A stretch of DNA of 64,000 nt from Serratia fonticola (GTDB taxonomy: Bacteria > Pseudomonadota > Gammaproteobacteria > Enterobacterales > Enterobacteriaceae), in assembly GCF_001006005.1 (NCBI RefSeq), contig NZ_CP011254.1:5936512-6000511 (forward strand), read 5' to 3'. Positions 18,199 through 27,557 of the stretch are shown here, piece after piece; positions within the stretch are counted from its first letter, which is position 1; every line of letters begins with the position of its first letter. The notes beneath the pieces are model-generated. The model had not been told where the DNA came from, did not search any database, and saw only the letters and a program-made list of their open reading frames with translations. The position numbers and the translations under genes were made by a program.

Positions 18199-19272
18199 AT
18201 GTTCCGGCTTACACCTAATTGCTCTTCTCCGCTTCCTGACCGCAGAGGCATTCTGTTTCTGGGGTTATCCCGCTCCTTCTGGCAGCGCCTGTTTGGCCTG
18301 CTGTGCGCCTTTGCCGTGCTGCTGCTGGTGATGATGCTCAGCCTATCGCTGGGGGCTAAATCCATTCCTTTCAGTAACGTCGTCGCCGCGCTGAGCGGCC
18401 AATGCAGCGGCGCAGACTGCGTCATCATTACCGAAGCACGCCTGCCACGCACCCTGATCGGCGTATTAGCTGGCATCGCGCTCGGGCTGGCTGGCGCGCT
18501 GATGCAAACCCTCACCCGCAACCCGCTGGCAGACCCTGGTATCTTGGGGGTTAACTCCGGGGCAGGTTTCGCCGTGGTGTTGGGCATTACCTTCTTTGAT
18601 GCGACCAACGTCAGCCAATATCTGTGGTTCGCCTTTGCCGGTGCGCTGTTTGCCTCGTTGTTGGTGGCGCTGGTAGGCGCAATGGGCGGCAGCCGCGTTA
18701 ATCCTGTACGCCTGACGCTAGCCGGAGTGGCGCTGGCCGCCGTGCTGGAAGGGATGACCACCGGCATCGCTCTGCTCAATCCTTTGGTGTTCGATCAGCT
18801 GCGTTTTTGGCAGGCTGGTACACTGGACATTCAGAATATGGCGGTAGTGCGCAGCGTCGCATTGCCAATCCTGCTGGGCACGTTGATCACCCTGTGGCTT
18901 AGCAAGGCGTTGAACAGCTTGAGCATGGGGAGTGAGCTTGCAGCGGCACTCGGCATCGGGATTATCCGCACTCAACTGCTTGGCCTGTTGGCTATTACGC
19001 TACTGTGTGGCGGAGCTACCGCCGCCGTTGGTCCTATTGCCTTTGTCGGGCTGATGATGCCCCACATTGCCCGGCGGCTGGCGGGGTCAGAACTCAACTG
19101 GATGCTGCCCTGGACGCTGGTTTTAACGCCAATCCTGCTACTGAGCGCTGATTTACTGGGGCGCTTTCTGGTCGCGGGGGAACTGCGGGTCTCCATCGTA
19201 CTTTCCCTGATCGGCGCGCCGATGTTGATTATGTTGGTGCGCCAGCGCCGTATGTTCCGGCGGGGAGGATAA
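18199..19272 (+). CDS. fepD: Ferri-enterobactin ABC permease FepD
   Basis: A 357-residue BtuC/FecCD-type permease, one half of the inner-membrane channel for ferri-enterobactin. The conserved runs RLPRTLIGVLAGIALGLAGA, QTLTRNPLADPGILGVNSGA, LRFWQAGTLDI and VGPIAFVGLMMPHIAR match E. coli FepD (334 aa). The N-terminus is about 20 residues longer here, and no better internal start was found, so the ATG at 18199 is kept with some doubt. First gene of fepDGC; the fepG start lies 1 bp after its stop. Confidence 0.94.
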   Translation: MFRLTPNCSSPLPDRRGILFLGLSRSFWQRLFGLLCAFAVLLLVMMLSLSLGAKSIPFSNVVAALSGQCSGADCVIITEARLPRTLIGVLAGIALGLAGALMQTLTRNPLADPGILGVNSGAGFAVVLGITFFDATNVSQYLWFAFAGALFASLLVALVGAMGGSRVNPVRLTLAGVALAAVLEGMTTGIALLNPLVFDQLRFWQAGTLDIQNMAVVRSVALPILLGTLITLWLSKALNSLSMGSELAAALGIGIIRTQLLGLLAITLLCGGATAAVGPIAFVGLMMPHIARRLAGSELNWMLPWTLVLTPILLLSADLLGRFLVAGELRVSIVLSLIGAPMLIMLVRQRRMFRRGG

Positions 19273-19273
19273 G

Positions 19274-20299
19274 ATGAGCCTGTTGGTTTCCCGCCAGATC
19301 CTCGCCAAAAAGCCGTTTCGGCTGGCGCGTCCTTTGGTAACTGCCCTGCTGTTGTTATTCGCCTGCCTTGCGCTGGCGGTTTATGCCCTCGGTTCTGGTA
19401 CCTTGCAGCTCAGCGCTGCGCAGGTGATCGACGCGTTACGCGGCGAAGGCCCGGCCAATCTTGCGGTGATCGTCACCCAGTGGCGTTTGCCACGTGTGGC
19501 CATGGCTTTACTGTTGGGGGCAGCGCTCGGCCTCAGCGGTGCGATTTTCCAGTCACTATTGCGTAACCCGCTCGGCAGCCCTGACGTGATTGGTTTCAAT
19601 ACGGGAGCCTATAGCGGCGTGCTGGTCGCTATCGTGCTGTTTAACAGCAGCGTTATCGGCATTACCTCTGGGGCGTTGGCCGGTGGCCTGCTTACCGCCG
19701 GGGTGGTTTATCTGTTGGCCTGGAGCAACGGGGTAGAAACCTTCCGCCTGATTATTGTCGGGATTGCCGTTCGTGCCCTGCTGTTGGCCGCCAATACCTG
19801 GATGATCATCAGCGCCTCATTGGAAGCGTCCATGACCGCCGGGCTGTGGAACGCCGGTTCTCTCAACGGCATCACCTGGGCGAAAAGCCTGCCGGTGCTG
19901 GCGGTGCTGCTGCTGGCGTTACTGGTATTGCTGACGTTGACAAGGCGCATGCGGTTGCTGGAAATGGGGGATGACACCGCCTGCGCACTCGGTGTTGGGG
20001 TTGAACGCTCCCGGCTGTTGTTGTTGTTGGTCGGCGTGATACTAACCGCTGCCGCCACCGCCGTAGCCGGGCCGATTTCCTTTATTGCTCTGGTCGCCCC
20101 GCAAATTGCCCGCCGCCTGTGCGCCAACCAGCATGTCTTGCTGCTCACCGCGCTGACCGGTGCCTTATTATTGCTGGCGGCCGATGTGGCAGCGCAGCGC
20201 CTGTTTATGCCTTATCAGTTGCCGGTCGGCGTGTTGACCGTCAGCATCGGTGGCATCTATCTGATTTGGTTACTTATCCGTGAGTCACGAAAAAAATGA
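19274..20299 (+). CDS. fepG: Ferri-enterobactin ABC permease FepG
   Basis: A 341-residue partner of FepD with the same FecCD fold. Family runs include WRLPRVAMALLLGAALGLSG, SLLRNPLGSPDVIGFNTGAY, TAGLWNAGSLNGITW and VAGPISFIALVAPQIARRL. FepD and FepG should form a heterodimer driven by FepC. The stop overlaps the fepC start as ATGA. Confidence 0.94.
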   Translation: MSLLVSRQILAKKPFRLARPLVTALLLLFACLALAVYALGSGTLQLSAAQVIDALRGEGPANLAVIVTQWRLPRVAMALLLGAALGLSGAIFQSLLRNPLGSPDVIGFNTGAYSGVLVAIVLFNSSVIGITSGALAGGLLTAGVVYLLAWSNGVETFRLIIVGIAVRALLLAANTWMIISASLEASMTAGLWNAGSLNGITWAKSLPVLAVLLLALLVLLTLTRRMRLLEMGDDTACALGVGVERSRLLLLLVGVILTAAATAVAGPISFIALVAPQIARRLCANQHVLLLTALTGALLLLAADVAAQRLFMPYQLPVGVLTVSIGGIYLIWLLIRESRKK

Positions 20300-21096
20300 A
20301 TGCTGAAACCCCGTTAACCGCACCATTGCGTGCCGAAAACCTGACGCTGAGCTACGACAAGAAAATCGTCGCACGCGATCTTTCAGTGTCTATTCCTCAC
20401 GGCGAACTGACGGTCATTATCGGGCCAAACGCCTGTGGTAAGTCCACGCTGCTGCGCACCCTCAGCCGCCTGATGCAACCGCAGGCGGGTTCAGTGTGGC
20501 TGAACGGCCGACAAATCCGCGAATATCCCACCAAGGAAGTCGCACGCCAACTGGGCCTGTTACCGCAAAGTTCGATTGCCCCAGGCGATATCACGGTGTT
20601 CGATCTGGTTGCCCGTGGCCGCTACCCTCATCAGAGCCTGTTCAGCCGCTGGAGCGACGAAGATCAGCAGGCAGTGGAACAGGCCATGCGCTCAACCGGC
20701 GTGGCGCAGTTGGCCGATCAACCCGTCGATACCCTTTCCGGTGGCCAACGCCAGCGGGTGTGGATCGCCATGGTGTTAGCCCAGCAAACGCCGCTGCTTC
20801 TGCTGGATGAACCGACCACCTGGCTGGACATCACTCACCAAATCGATCTGCTGGAGCTGCTGCGCCAGTTGAACCGGGTGAATCATTACACGCTGGTAGT
20901 GGTGCTGCACGATCTCAACCATGCCTGCCGCTATGCCACCCATCTGATCGCCATGCGCGACGGCAAAGTGGTGGCCGAGGGCGCGCCAAAAGACATTGTT
21001 ACGCCGGAATTGATCGAGGAAGTTTACGGGCTGAAGTGCGTGATCATCGACGATCCGGTCTCGCATACGCCGCTAGTGGTGCCATTGGGGAAATAG
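20296..21096 (+). CDS. fepC: Ferri-enterobactin ABC transporter ATPase
   Basis: A 266-residue ATPase that powers FepDG. Walker A is GPNACGKSTLLRTL, the Q-loop LLPQSS, the signature LSGGQRQRVWIAM, Walker B LLLLDEPTTWLD, and the switch histidine VVLHDLNHA. Terminal gene of fepDGC. The following 153 bp before the convergent FKBP gene hold nothing clear. Confidence 0.96.
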   Translation: MNAETPLTAPLRAENLTLSYDKKIVARDLSVSIPHGELTVIIGPNACGKSTLLRTLSRLMQPQAGSVWLNGRQIREYPTKEVARQLGLLPQSSIAPGDITVFDLVARGRYPHQSLFSRWSDEDQQAVEQAMRSTGVAQLADQPVDTLSGGQRQRVWIAMVLAQQTPLLLLDEPTTWLDITHQIDLLELLRQLNRVNHYTLVVVLHDLNHACRYATHLIAMRDGKVVAEGAPKDIVTPELIEEVYGLKCVIIDDPVSHTPLVVPLGK

Positions 21097-21249
21097 CAGC
21101 CAGCAAACTCACAATGAAAAATCAGGCCACCGGCTGATAGCCGATGGCTCTACTGAGACTTCATCACCGTGAGCGCGCCAGCCGTCTAACTAACTATGGC
21201 CGTGCAAGGTTGAAAAACCTTTACGCAGGCGGCCACCGTCGAACTCCAT

Positions 21250-22671
21250 TTACTTGGCCGGCGCGACATCCAATACCGTTACGTTATAGACCATGGTCGA
21301 TCCCGGCAGGATATCAGGGGGCAGACCTTTATCGCCGTAAGCCAAGCTTGGCGGTACGACCATCGTGATACTGCCGTGATTTTGCAGCTTCGAGATCGCC
21401 GTTCTGAATATCGGTGGATAGCTGCTCAGTAACTGGGTGACCGAGGTGCCTGCCGCCTGCATATCCTTGATGACTTTACCGTTGATCAGGCTCTCTTTTA
21501 CCGCCACGCTGACCATGTTGTTTGCGCCAAGAGCCCCCTTTCCGGTCTTATCGATCCGGTAAAAGTAGCCTAAAGCCTCTTTTTTCACCTGTTTTTGCTT
21601 GGCAAACTGCTCGATGTAACTTGCGCCTGCCTTTTCGGTGTCCAACTTTTGCTGCTGTGCATTACGTTGCACCAACTTTTCGCTGGCATCCAAGGCCTTG
21701 TCGATCTGCTCCGGTTGCAGCTTGAGCTTGCCCGCGAAGGTATCTTGCACCCCCGCCAGCGCCAGACGGCTGTCCACTTCAACCCCCTGAGCCGCACGCT
21801 GTTTGAGCAAGGCCAGCATGTCTTCTGCCAGGGAACTGCCGATGGCATAATCACGGATCTCAAGCTCTGACTTCGGCTCTATGACTTCTCGTGGCTGCGT
21901 AGCCAACTGTTGCTGCAGCCGGCTGTTTTCCGCCTGTTGCTGTTCGTTGGCTACTTTCAGCATTGTCAGTTGGTTGTGCAGGCTTTCATCCAGCGCAAGC
22001 TGCAAGATGGGTTTAGCTTCAGCTTTCGCCGATAACTCGGCCAACGCCTTTTTCGCTTGCTCGGCCTGTTGACGGCTGTCGTTCAACTCTGCCTGCAACG
22101 CCTTGTTTTCCTCGCTATTATCGGTGTGTGCTTTGGCCAGGGCAGCCAACTGCTTCTGCAACGCCGAGCTCTGTTGGCGGCTTTGGTCCAGCGCTTGCTG
22201 TAGCCTACCGTTTTCATTGGAGTTCTCACCTTTAGCCGTCGCCGCGGCCACCATATCCTGCTGCATCTGATCCGTCGCCTGCAAATTCTCCTGCAGGGTC
22301 TTTTTCAACTGGCTAACCTCGGCGCGAGCATCCGCATCCTGCTGTGCTGCCTGACGCAGTTGCTGCAACTCTTGGTCCCGTTGGGCAAGGGCAGCATTTA
22401 ACTGTTTGATTTGCGCTTGCAGGGAAGATGACTCGCGGGTCTTGGTATTGGTGGAAGGTTTACTCACTTTCCTTTCTGCGGGAGGGCTGATCTCATTCAG
22501 TTGTGAAGGGCTCAACAGCAACAGCGCCGGAGCCTCACTCTCTTGGCTAGTGATCGCTTCCAAGGCATGGATGGTGCTGGCCCTGTCATCCTTGAGTTGC
22601 TCTGCACCCAATGCGCAGCCCACCGGCAACGTCAGGCTCAAGGCCAAACCATACTTTAACCCCAACTTCAT
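21250..22671 (-). CDS. Periplasmic coiled-coil protein with FKBP-like C-terminal domain
   Basis: A 473-residue protein not known to me by name. It has an N-terminal signal-like segment (about 1-23), a spacer, then a long Gln/Ala/Leu-rich heptad region (about 82-265) predicted to be coiled coil. An FKBP N-terminal (dimerisation) domain follows at about 272-365, and an FKBP_C domain at about 368-470 ends with PPSLAYGDKGLPPDILPGST and VYNVTVLDV. FkpA/Mip-type proteins share the last two domains but lack the long coiled coil. Several catalytic-pocket positions look changed (YKG is VKES, FDSS is IKDM, GVIPGW is YPPIF), so isomerase activity is doubtful. Its start overlaps the upstream lipoprotein stop as ATGA. 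It occupies the E. coli fepE slot, same strand, downstream of entF. Confidence 0.75.
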   Translation of the reverse strand: MKLGLKYGLALSLTLPVGCALGAEQLKDDRASTIHALEAITSQESEAPALLLLSPSQLNEISPPAERKVSKPSTNTKTRESSSLQAQIKQLNAALAQRDQELQQLRQAAQQDADARAEVSQLKKTLQENLQATDQMQQDMVAAATAKGENSNENGRLQQALDQSRQQSSALQKQLAALAKAHTDNSEENKALQAELNDSRQQAEQAKKALAELSAKAEAKPILQLALDESLHNQLTMLKVANEQQQAENSRLQQQLATQPREVIEPKSELEIRDYAIGSSLAEDMLALLKQRAAQGVEVDSRLALAGVQDTFAGKLKLQPEQIDKALDASEKLVQRNAQQQKLDTEKAGASYIEQFAKQKQVKKEALGYFYRIDKTGKGALGANNMVSVAVKESLINGKVIKDMQAAGTSVTQLLSSYPPIFRTAISKLQNHGSITMVVPPSLAYGDKGLPPDILPGSTMVYNVTVLDVAPAK

Positions 22672-23099
22672 TTCACGCTCTCCATTTTGCGGATCAGTCC
22701 GTTAAGCAAGTCTTGCCCGATCTGAGTACACAGCTGATTGGTTTTATATTTATACAGTGCGTCTACCGTATTTTTGGTCAATGCGTTCACATCACCACGT
22801 ACCCCGCTGTAAAACGAGGCGTTGGCCAGCAGACTGTCAAAATTGGCTTTCCTGACTGCATAGGTCCGAGGACTAACGGTTTGCAACGCGGCAAGATCGC
22901 TCTGACACCTGCTTATAGGCGTCGGTTCTTGCGGGGATGGCGGAGTCTCAACGACAACAGGCGTAGGTTCCGCAGTTGGTGTGACAGATGAGGTGACCGG
23001 GCGTTCATTCGCGCAGCCAGCCATCAGCAGGACATTGCTGATGATCAGACAGGCAAGCAGTGGCTGCCGGTATCCACGGGTTTTCTGTAGCTGTTTCAA
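22668..23099 (-). CDS. Putative lipoprotein coupled to the FKBP-like gene
   Basis: A 143-residue protein with a lipoprotein signal: basic start MKQLQKTRGYR, hydrophobic core and lipobox LMAGC (cysteine at 29). A Pro/Thr/Val-rich linker follows, then a C-terminal domain of about 85 residues with a possible disulfide pair (SRCQSDL and NQLCTQ). I do not recognise the family. Its stop overlaps the start of the FKBP-like gene, so the two should be co-translated and may work together in the periplasm. There are 252 bp between it and the entF stop, enough for its own promoter, so membership in the fes-entF transcript is uncertain. Confidence 0.7.
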   Translation of the reverse strand: MKQLQKTRGYRQPLLACLIISNVLLMAGCANERPVTSSVTPTAEPTPVVVETPPSPQEPTPISRCQSDLAALQTVSPRTYAVRKANFDSLLANASFYSGVRGDVNALTKNTVDALYKYKTNQLCTQIGQDLLNGLIRKMESVK

Positions 23100-23351
23100 A
23101 TTTTATTCCTTCCTGACTGGATAATGTCCGTCACCGCTGCCCGTGCGCACGCGGATCGCCTCCATTGGCGGGCAATATGGCTATTGCCCGGTTGGGATGA
23201 TAAGACAGGTCATACTTGGTGGCAACAGCAACAGGGCAAGTGCCGCGTTAGATCTCCTGCCACCTATCGCAGACACTCCGCCAGGAAATGTTTTTTCAGC
23301 GAGAACGGCTCACTGTCGTTTTTAACCTGCAGTTTGCACATGGCATGACGG

Positions 23352-26300
23352 CTACAGTGCCCGCAACACCCGGTTTAACAAGGGTCCCAACACCTTGAAC
23401 GAAGCCGGTGAAACGATATCCACATGCGCACAATCCAGCTCAAACACCTGCAACGCATCGACATATTCCGCCCAGGTCTGCTGCACATCCATGCCTGCTT
23501 GCAAGGTGCGCTTGGCCACAAACAGCGTCGCTTGCCCTTGGAAATGCGCCGTATGGGTGTGTGACAACAGCCTGACCGAATCCGCGTAGTTGGCTTCGAT
23601 ATTGTCAAACATCGCGACACGCGCCTCGCCCAGCGCCGGATCGAGCGTATCTTCTGATACCGCCAGGAACTGCTCACGCTCGCGCTGCACCTCTTTGAGT
23701 ACGTTGTCGTCCAGCATCACGTCCCAGTTCTGGGTTTCCGGCGGATAGGTATCCAGCAAGCCAAGGAAAGCCACCTCCTCCCCACGCGCCTGCAAACGCG
23801 CTGCGATACCTTGCGCCAACGTTCCCCCCAGGGAATAACCGATAAAGTGATACGGGCCGTGTGGCTGTACCTGTAATACCGTGGCCAGATGCGCATCGCA
23901 GACTTGATCCATATCCTCACCCAACGCCAATGGGCCATCCGGGCGTGGAGACTGAATGCCCACCAGCGACCAATGCTGATCGATATAACGCGGCAGAACG
24001 CTGAATTGCCAGGAGAAACCGGAAGCCGGGTGCAGACAGAACAGCGTTGGGCCTTCGGTAACGCGCAGCGGCAACACGCTGTCGAAACCGCATTGGTCGG
24101 CCTCTTCCTGCGTGCGTTCTTCCGCCAATAGCTGAGCCAGTTGCTCCACTTTCGAAGCGACCATCACCTGGCCGACCGATACCGCTTTACCCAGATCGCG
24201 CCGCAACTCGGCGGCCAGGCGCATCGCCAGCAATGAATGCCCGCCCAGGGCAAAGAAATCATCATCGGCAAATACCTGCTCGCGCTGGAGCAAACGGGCA
24301 AAGACTGCGGCAATCTCGCTTTCCAACCCGGGTTCCGGCTCGCGTCCGGCCTTTCCAGCACCGGTTTGCGGTTGTGGTAAGGCTTTGCGATCGAGCTTGC
24401 CGTTGGCGCTGAGAGGCAACTCGGCCATTTCAACCAGGGCGATCGGCACCATATGCGGTGGCAAGCGATCGGCTAGCGCAGCACGTAGGGCTTCGCTATC
24501 CAGATGTACGCCAGGTTGCGGGACCAGATAGCCAACCAGTTGCCGGGCATCGCCGCCCATTGCATCAACGACCGTGCCCTCCAATACCAAGGCATGAGCC
24601 ACCGCCTGACGTACGCCCGGCAGTGACAGCAGGGCGTGGTCGATCTCACTGAGTTCTATCCGCTGACCGCGAATTTTCAGCTGATCGTCGCTGCGCCCCA
24701 GATATTCTACCGCGCCGTCTGGCAGCCAGCGGGCGACGTCACCGGTGCGATACATCCGGCCACCGTTGCCCTGCGGATCGGCGACGAAGCGGCTGGCGGT
24801 CAGATCCGGCCTGGCCAGATAACCATGAGCCAGTTGCACGCCGGTCAGATATAGATCGCCTGCTACACCCGGTGGCACTGGGCGTAAGCGCGCGTCGAGA
24901 ATACGTAAACCGGTATTCCACACCGGCAATCCGATGGGGACGTTAGCTCCGGTAACCGCTGCAAGGGCGTCACCAAAGGCCGGATGCCAGGTCACGTCCA
25001 CCGCCGCCTCGGTAGGGCCGTAGAGGTTATGCAACGGCACCTGAGTGCGGCTCTGCCACAGGCGGCACAGCTCTGCCGGTAATGCTTCACCGCTACAGAA
25101 CACCTGACGCAGTGGCTGGCAATGGGCGATGGCAGTTGCGCTGTCCAAAGCACCGACAAAGGCCGCCAGCATCGAAGGAACAAAGTGCATGGTAGTGACG
25201 TTATGCCGATCGATTAGCGTTTGCAGTTGTTGAGGATCGCGGTGAGCCTCCGGCGGTGCCATCACTAACTGCGCGCCCACCATCAGTGGCCAGAAGAATT
25301 CCCACACCGAGACGTCAAAGCTGCACGGAGTTTTTTGCAGCACCACATCGTCTGCCGCCAGCGGGTACTGATGCTGCATCCACAGTAAACGGTTAACGAT
25401 GGCCTGATGCCCAACCAGCACGCCCTTCGGCCGCCCGGTTGAGCCGGATGTGAAGATGATATAGGCCGGATGATGCGGCGTCGGGCCTTGGATCGCGCTC
25501 GGTGCAGCAGCGGAGGCTACCAGTGGCGCATCGTATAACAGCACTTCCCCCTGCCCCACAAAACGCGCCTGTTGGGAGGCATCGGTGATAATCAGGCGTG
25601 GGGCCGCGTCTTCCAGCATCATGCTGAGGCGCTCATCTGGATAGCCGGTATCCAGTGGCAAATAGGCCGCTCCCGCTTCCACTATTGCCATTAACGCCAG
25701 CGACAGGAAGACCGAGCGCGGCAATGCCACCGCCACGATGTCGCCCGGTTGCACACCCTGAGCCACCAAATGTTGGGCCAGGGCGATCACCTGTTCGCGA
25801 GTTTCGCGGTAGTTGAACCGGTAGTGTTCATCGGCCAGCGCCGGGGCATTCGGAGTTTTATTCGCCTGTTCGGCCAACAGACCACTGAGGGTCTGGGCTG
25901 CCATCGGATAAGCGGTGTCGTTCACCTTGGCCAGCAAGGCGTGATCTTTTTCACTCAGCAAATCGGCTTCGCTTACCGGCAATGTCGGTTGGCTCGCAAA
26001 CTGCCGCAGCAACAGTGGCAAGCGCTTTAAGTGCTCCGTCAGTTCGGCCAACTGATAACGCTCGGCATTGGCCAACAGCTCAATCTTCAGCGTGCCAGCC
26101 TCGTCGATAAACAAGGCGATTTCCAAATCACGCACCGGGCCAGAAGCCAGATCGTGGGTGATCCCTTTGATACCGGCAAAATCGAGCTGGTAATCGAACA
26201 TCTTGAAGTTGAAGACGGTGCCATACAGCGGCTGGCTGTCGCCAATACGCCCCAAATCGCGCTGTACCTGTTCGGCATCATAGCGCTGATGGCGGCGGGC

Positions 26301-27341
26301 AAATTTCAGTTCACGGCTGATTTGCGCGGCGATATCGGCCAGCGTTGCCTGCGGCGCGACGTGCATTTCCACCGGCAGTACGTTAATCACCGGCCCAGTG
26401 GCACAAAGCGCAGCCGAACCCATGCGGCGCATAAAAATAAACCCGGCGCTGTAGTGGGTTTGCCCTGTCAGACGAGCCACCCACACGGCCACCAGCGCCA
26501 TCACCATATCGGCTGCGCTGAGCTGCTGTTGTTGGCCCAGGCTGACCAGTGGCGCAAGATCCTGCGCGGCACAGAACTGCGCCAAGCGGTGAATACGCGT
26601 CGAGGGTGCTTGCCCGGCTAACGGTTGTGGGCAGAGGGTGGCTGGCGTGGGCAACTGCCGTGCCTTGTTCAACCAAAAATCGGCATCACGCTGATAACCT
26701 GGAGATTGCTGGTATTGCTGATATTCCGCCACCACATCGCTAAAAGGCGTGAACGGCGTCGGTTCCGGCTGCTCGTGCTGATATAGGCGGGTATAAATAT
26801 TGGCGATACGGCGAGCGATGGCGGTAAAGCTGAAACCATCGACCACCAGATGATGGTAACGCTGATACCAGAACCAGCGATCGTCGGGCAAACGCATCAG
26901 GATATGGCGATACAGCGGTTTGCCGCTGCTCACTCGCAATTCGGCACCAAGGTCGATCTGCATCAGTGCGTGGGCCGCCGCCTCTGCATCCGCCGAGTCG
27001 CTTAAATCAATCCATTCCGGCGCAGCCAACGGCATCGTGGCGTCGTAATACTGCATCGGCACACCGTCACGCTCAACGAAACGCAGCCTTAAGGTATCCA
27101 CTTCAGCCAGGCCCAGTGAGATCGCCTGTAGCAGGTGGTCTTTATCCAGCGGGCCGTTCAGTTCGATATAATGGGCGACCGCATAGGCATTGCCGTACGG
27201 TGAAATTTGATCGGCAACCCAAATACCGGGCTGCGCGGCCACCAATGGCAATTCAACGGTCACCTGTTGCCCGGTGGGTAAAATAGAGGTTTCTGACACG
27301 ACGTTCGCTCCTGTTGTCGGTTCTTGCTGCTGCGTCTCCAT
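23352..27341 (-). CDS. entF: Enterobactin synthase component F (NRPS)
   Basis: A single-module NRPS of 1329 residues (E. coli 1293): condensation domain (about 30-450, HHLVVDG at 163-169), adenylation domain (about 490-890, TSGSTGRPKGVLVGHQ), peptidyl carrier (S1036 in LGGHSLLAMR) and thioesterase (S1170 in GYSLGG). The ten specificity residues read from SFDVSVWEFF, TMHFVPSM, VFCSG and LYGPTEAAVDV plus the core lysine give DVWHFSLVDK, the serine code of EntF. It joins dihydroxybenzoate from EntB to serine and cyclises the trimer to enterobactin. A GTG precedes the ATG. I use the ATG at 27341, which overlaps the ybdZ stop as TGATG. Confidence 0.97.
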   Translation of the reverse strand: METQQQEPTTGANVVSETSILPTGQQVTVELPLVAAQPGIWVADQISPYGNAYAVAHYIELNGPLDKDHLLQAISLGLAEVDTLRLRFVERDGVPMQYYDATMPLAAPEWIDLSDSADAEAAAHALMQIDLGAELRVSSGKPLYRHILMRLPDDRWFWYQRYHHLVVDGFSFTAIARRIANIYTRLYQHEQPEPTPFTPFSDVVAEYQQYQQSPGYQRDADFWLNKARQLPTPATLCPQPLAGQAPSTRIHRLAQFCAAQDLAPLVSLGQQQQLSAADMVMALVAVWVARLTGQTHYSAGFIFMRRMGSAALCATGPVINVLPVEMHVAPQATLADIAAQISRELKFARRHQRYDAEQVQRDLGRIGDSQPLYGTVFNFKMFDYQLDFAGIKGITHDLASGPVRDLEIALFIDEAGTLKIELLANAERYQLAELTEHLKRLPLLLRQFASQPTLPVSEADLLSEKDHALLAKVNDTAYPMAAQTLSGLLAEQANKTPNAPALADEHYRFNYRETREQVIALAQHLVAQGVQPGDIVAVALPRSVFLSLALMAIVEAGAAYLPLDTGYPDERLSMMLEDAAPRLIITDASQQARFVGQGEVLLYDAPLVASAAAPSAIQGPTPHHPAYIIFTSGSTGRPKGVLVGHQAIVNRLLWMQHQYPLAADDVVLQKTPCSFDVSVWEFFWPLMVGAQLVMAPPEAHRDPQQLQTLIDRHNVTTMHFVPSMLAAFVGALDSATAIAHCQPLRQVFCSGEALPAELCRLWQSRTQVPLHNLYGPTEAAVDVTWHPAFGDALAAVTGANVPIGLPVWNTGLRILDARLRPVPPGVAGDLYLTGVQLAHGYLARPDLTASRFVADPQGNGGRMYRTGDVARWLPDGAVEYLGRSDDQLKIRGQRIELSEIDHALLSLPGVRQAVAHALVLEGTVVDAMGGDARQLVGYLVPQPGVHLDSEALRAALADRLPPHMVPIALVEMAELPLSANGKLDRKALPQPQTGAGKAGREPEPGLESEIAAVFARLLQREQVFADDDFFALGGHSLLAMRLAAELRRDLGKAVSVGQVMVASKVEQLAQLLAEERTQEEADQCGFDSVLPLRVTEGPTLFCLHPASGFSWQFSVLPRYIDQHWSLVGIQSPRPDGPLALGEDMDQVCDAHLATVLQVQPHGPYHFIGYSLGGTLAQGIAARLQARGEEVAFLGLLDTYPPETQNWDVMLDDNVLKEVQREREQFLAVSEDTLDPALGEARVAMFDNIEANYADSVRLLSHTHTAHFQGQATLFVAKRTLQAGMDVQQTWAEYVDALQVFELDCAHVDIVSPASFKVLGPLLNRVLRAL

Positions 27342-27547
27342 CACGCCTTACGCAGTGATGCGGGCCGCATATCCTGCCAATTCTGTTCTAGCCAGTGCAC
27401 ACAGTGCTCCCGGGAAGCCGGGCCAAAAACGCTGATCCAACCGGCTGGGATGGTGCTGAAATCCGGCCACAGGCTGTAAAGCAGTTCTTCATTACGCAGG
27501 ACGTAGCAAATTTGCTGCTCGTCATCGAACGGGTTTAAGGTTTCCAT
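27341..27547 (-). CDS. ybdZ: MbtH-like protein, partner of EntF
   Basis: A 68-residue MbtH-family protein. It shows the signature NPFDDEQQICYVLRNEE, SLWPDFSTIPAGW and the C-terminal HCVHWLEQNWQDMRP. MbtH proteins bind the adenylation domain and raise its activity; here the partner must be EntF, which begins on the stop codon of this gene. The frame opens at 27565, inside fes, but AAGGAG stands just upstream of the ATG at 27547 and this start fits the family. Confidence 0.93.
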   Translation of the reverse strand: METLNPFDDEQQICYVLRNEELLYSLWPDFSTIPAGWISVFGPASREHCVHWLEQNWQDMRPASLRKA

Positions 27548-27557
27548 TACTTGCTCC

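Noticed and set aside
23124-23348. 74-codon frame between the lipoprotein and entF
   Set aside because: No ribosome-binding site of note, no family, and composition unlike neighbours; kept as non-coding gap.
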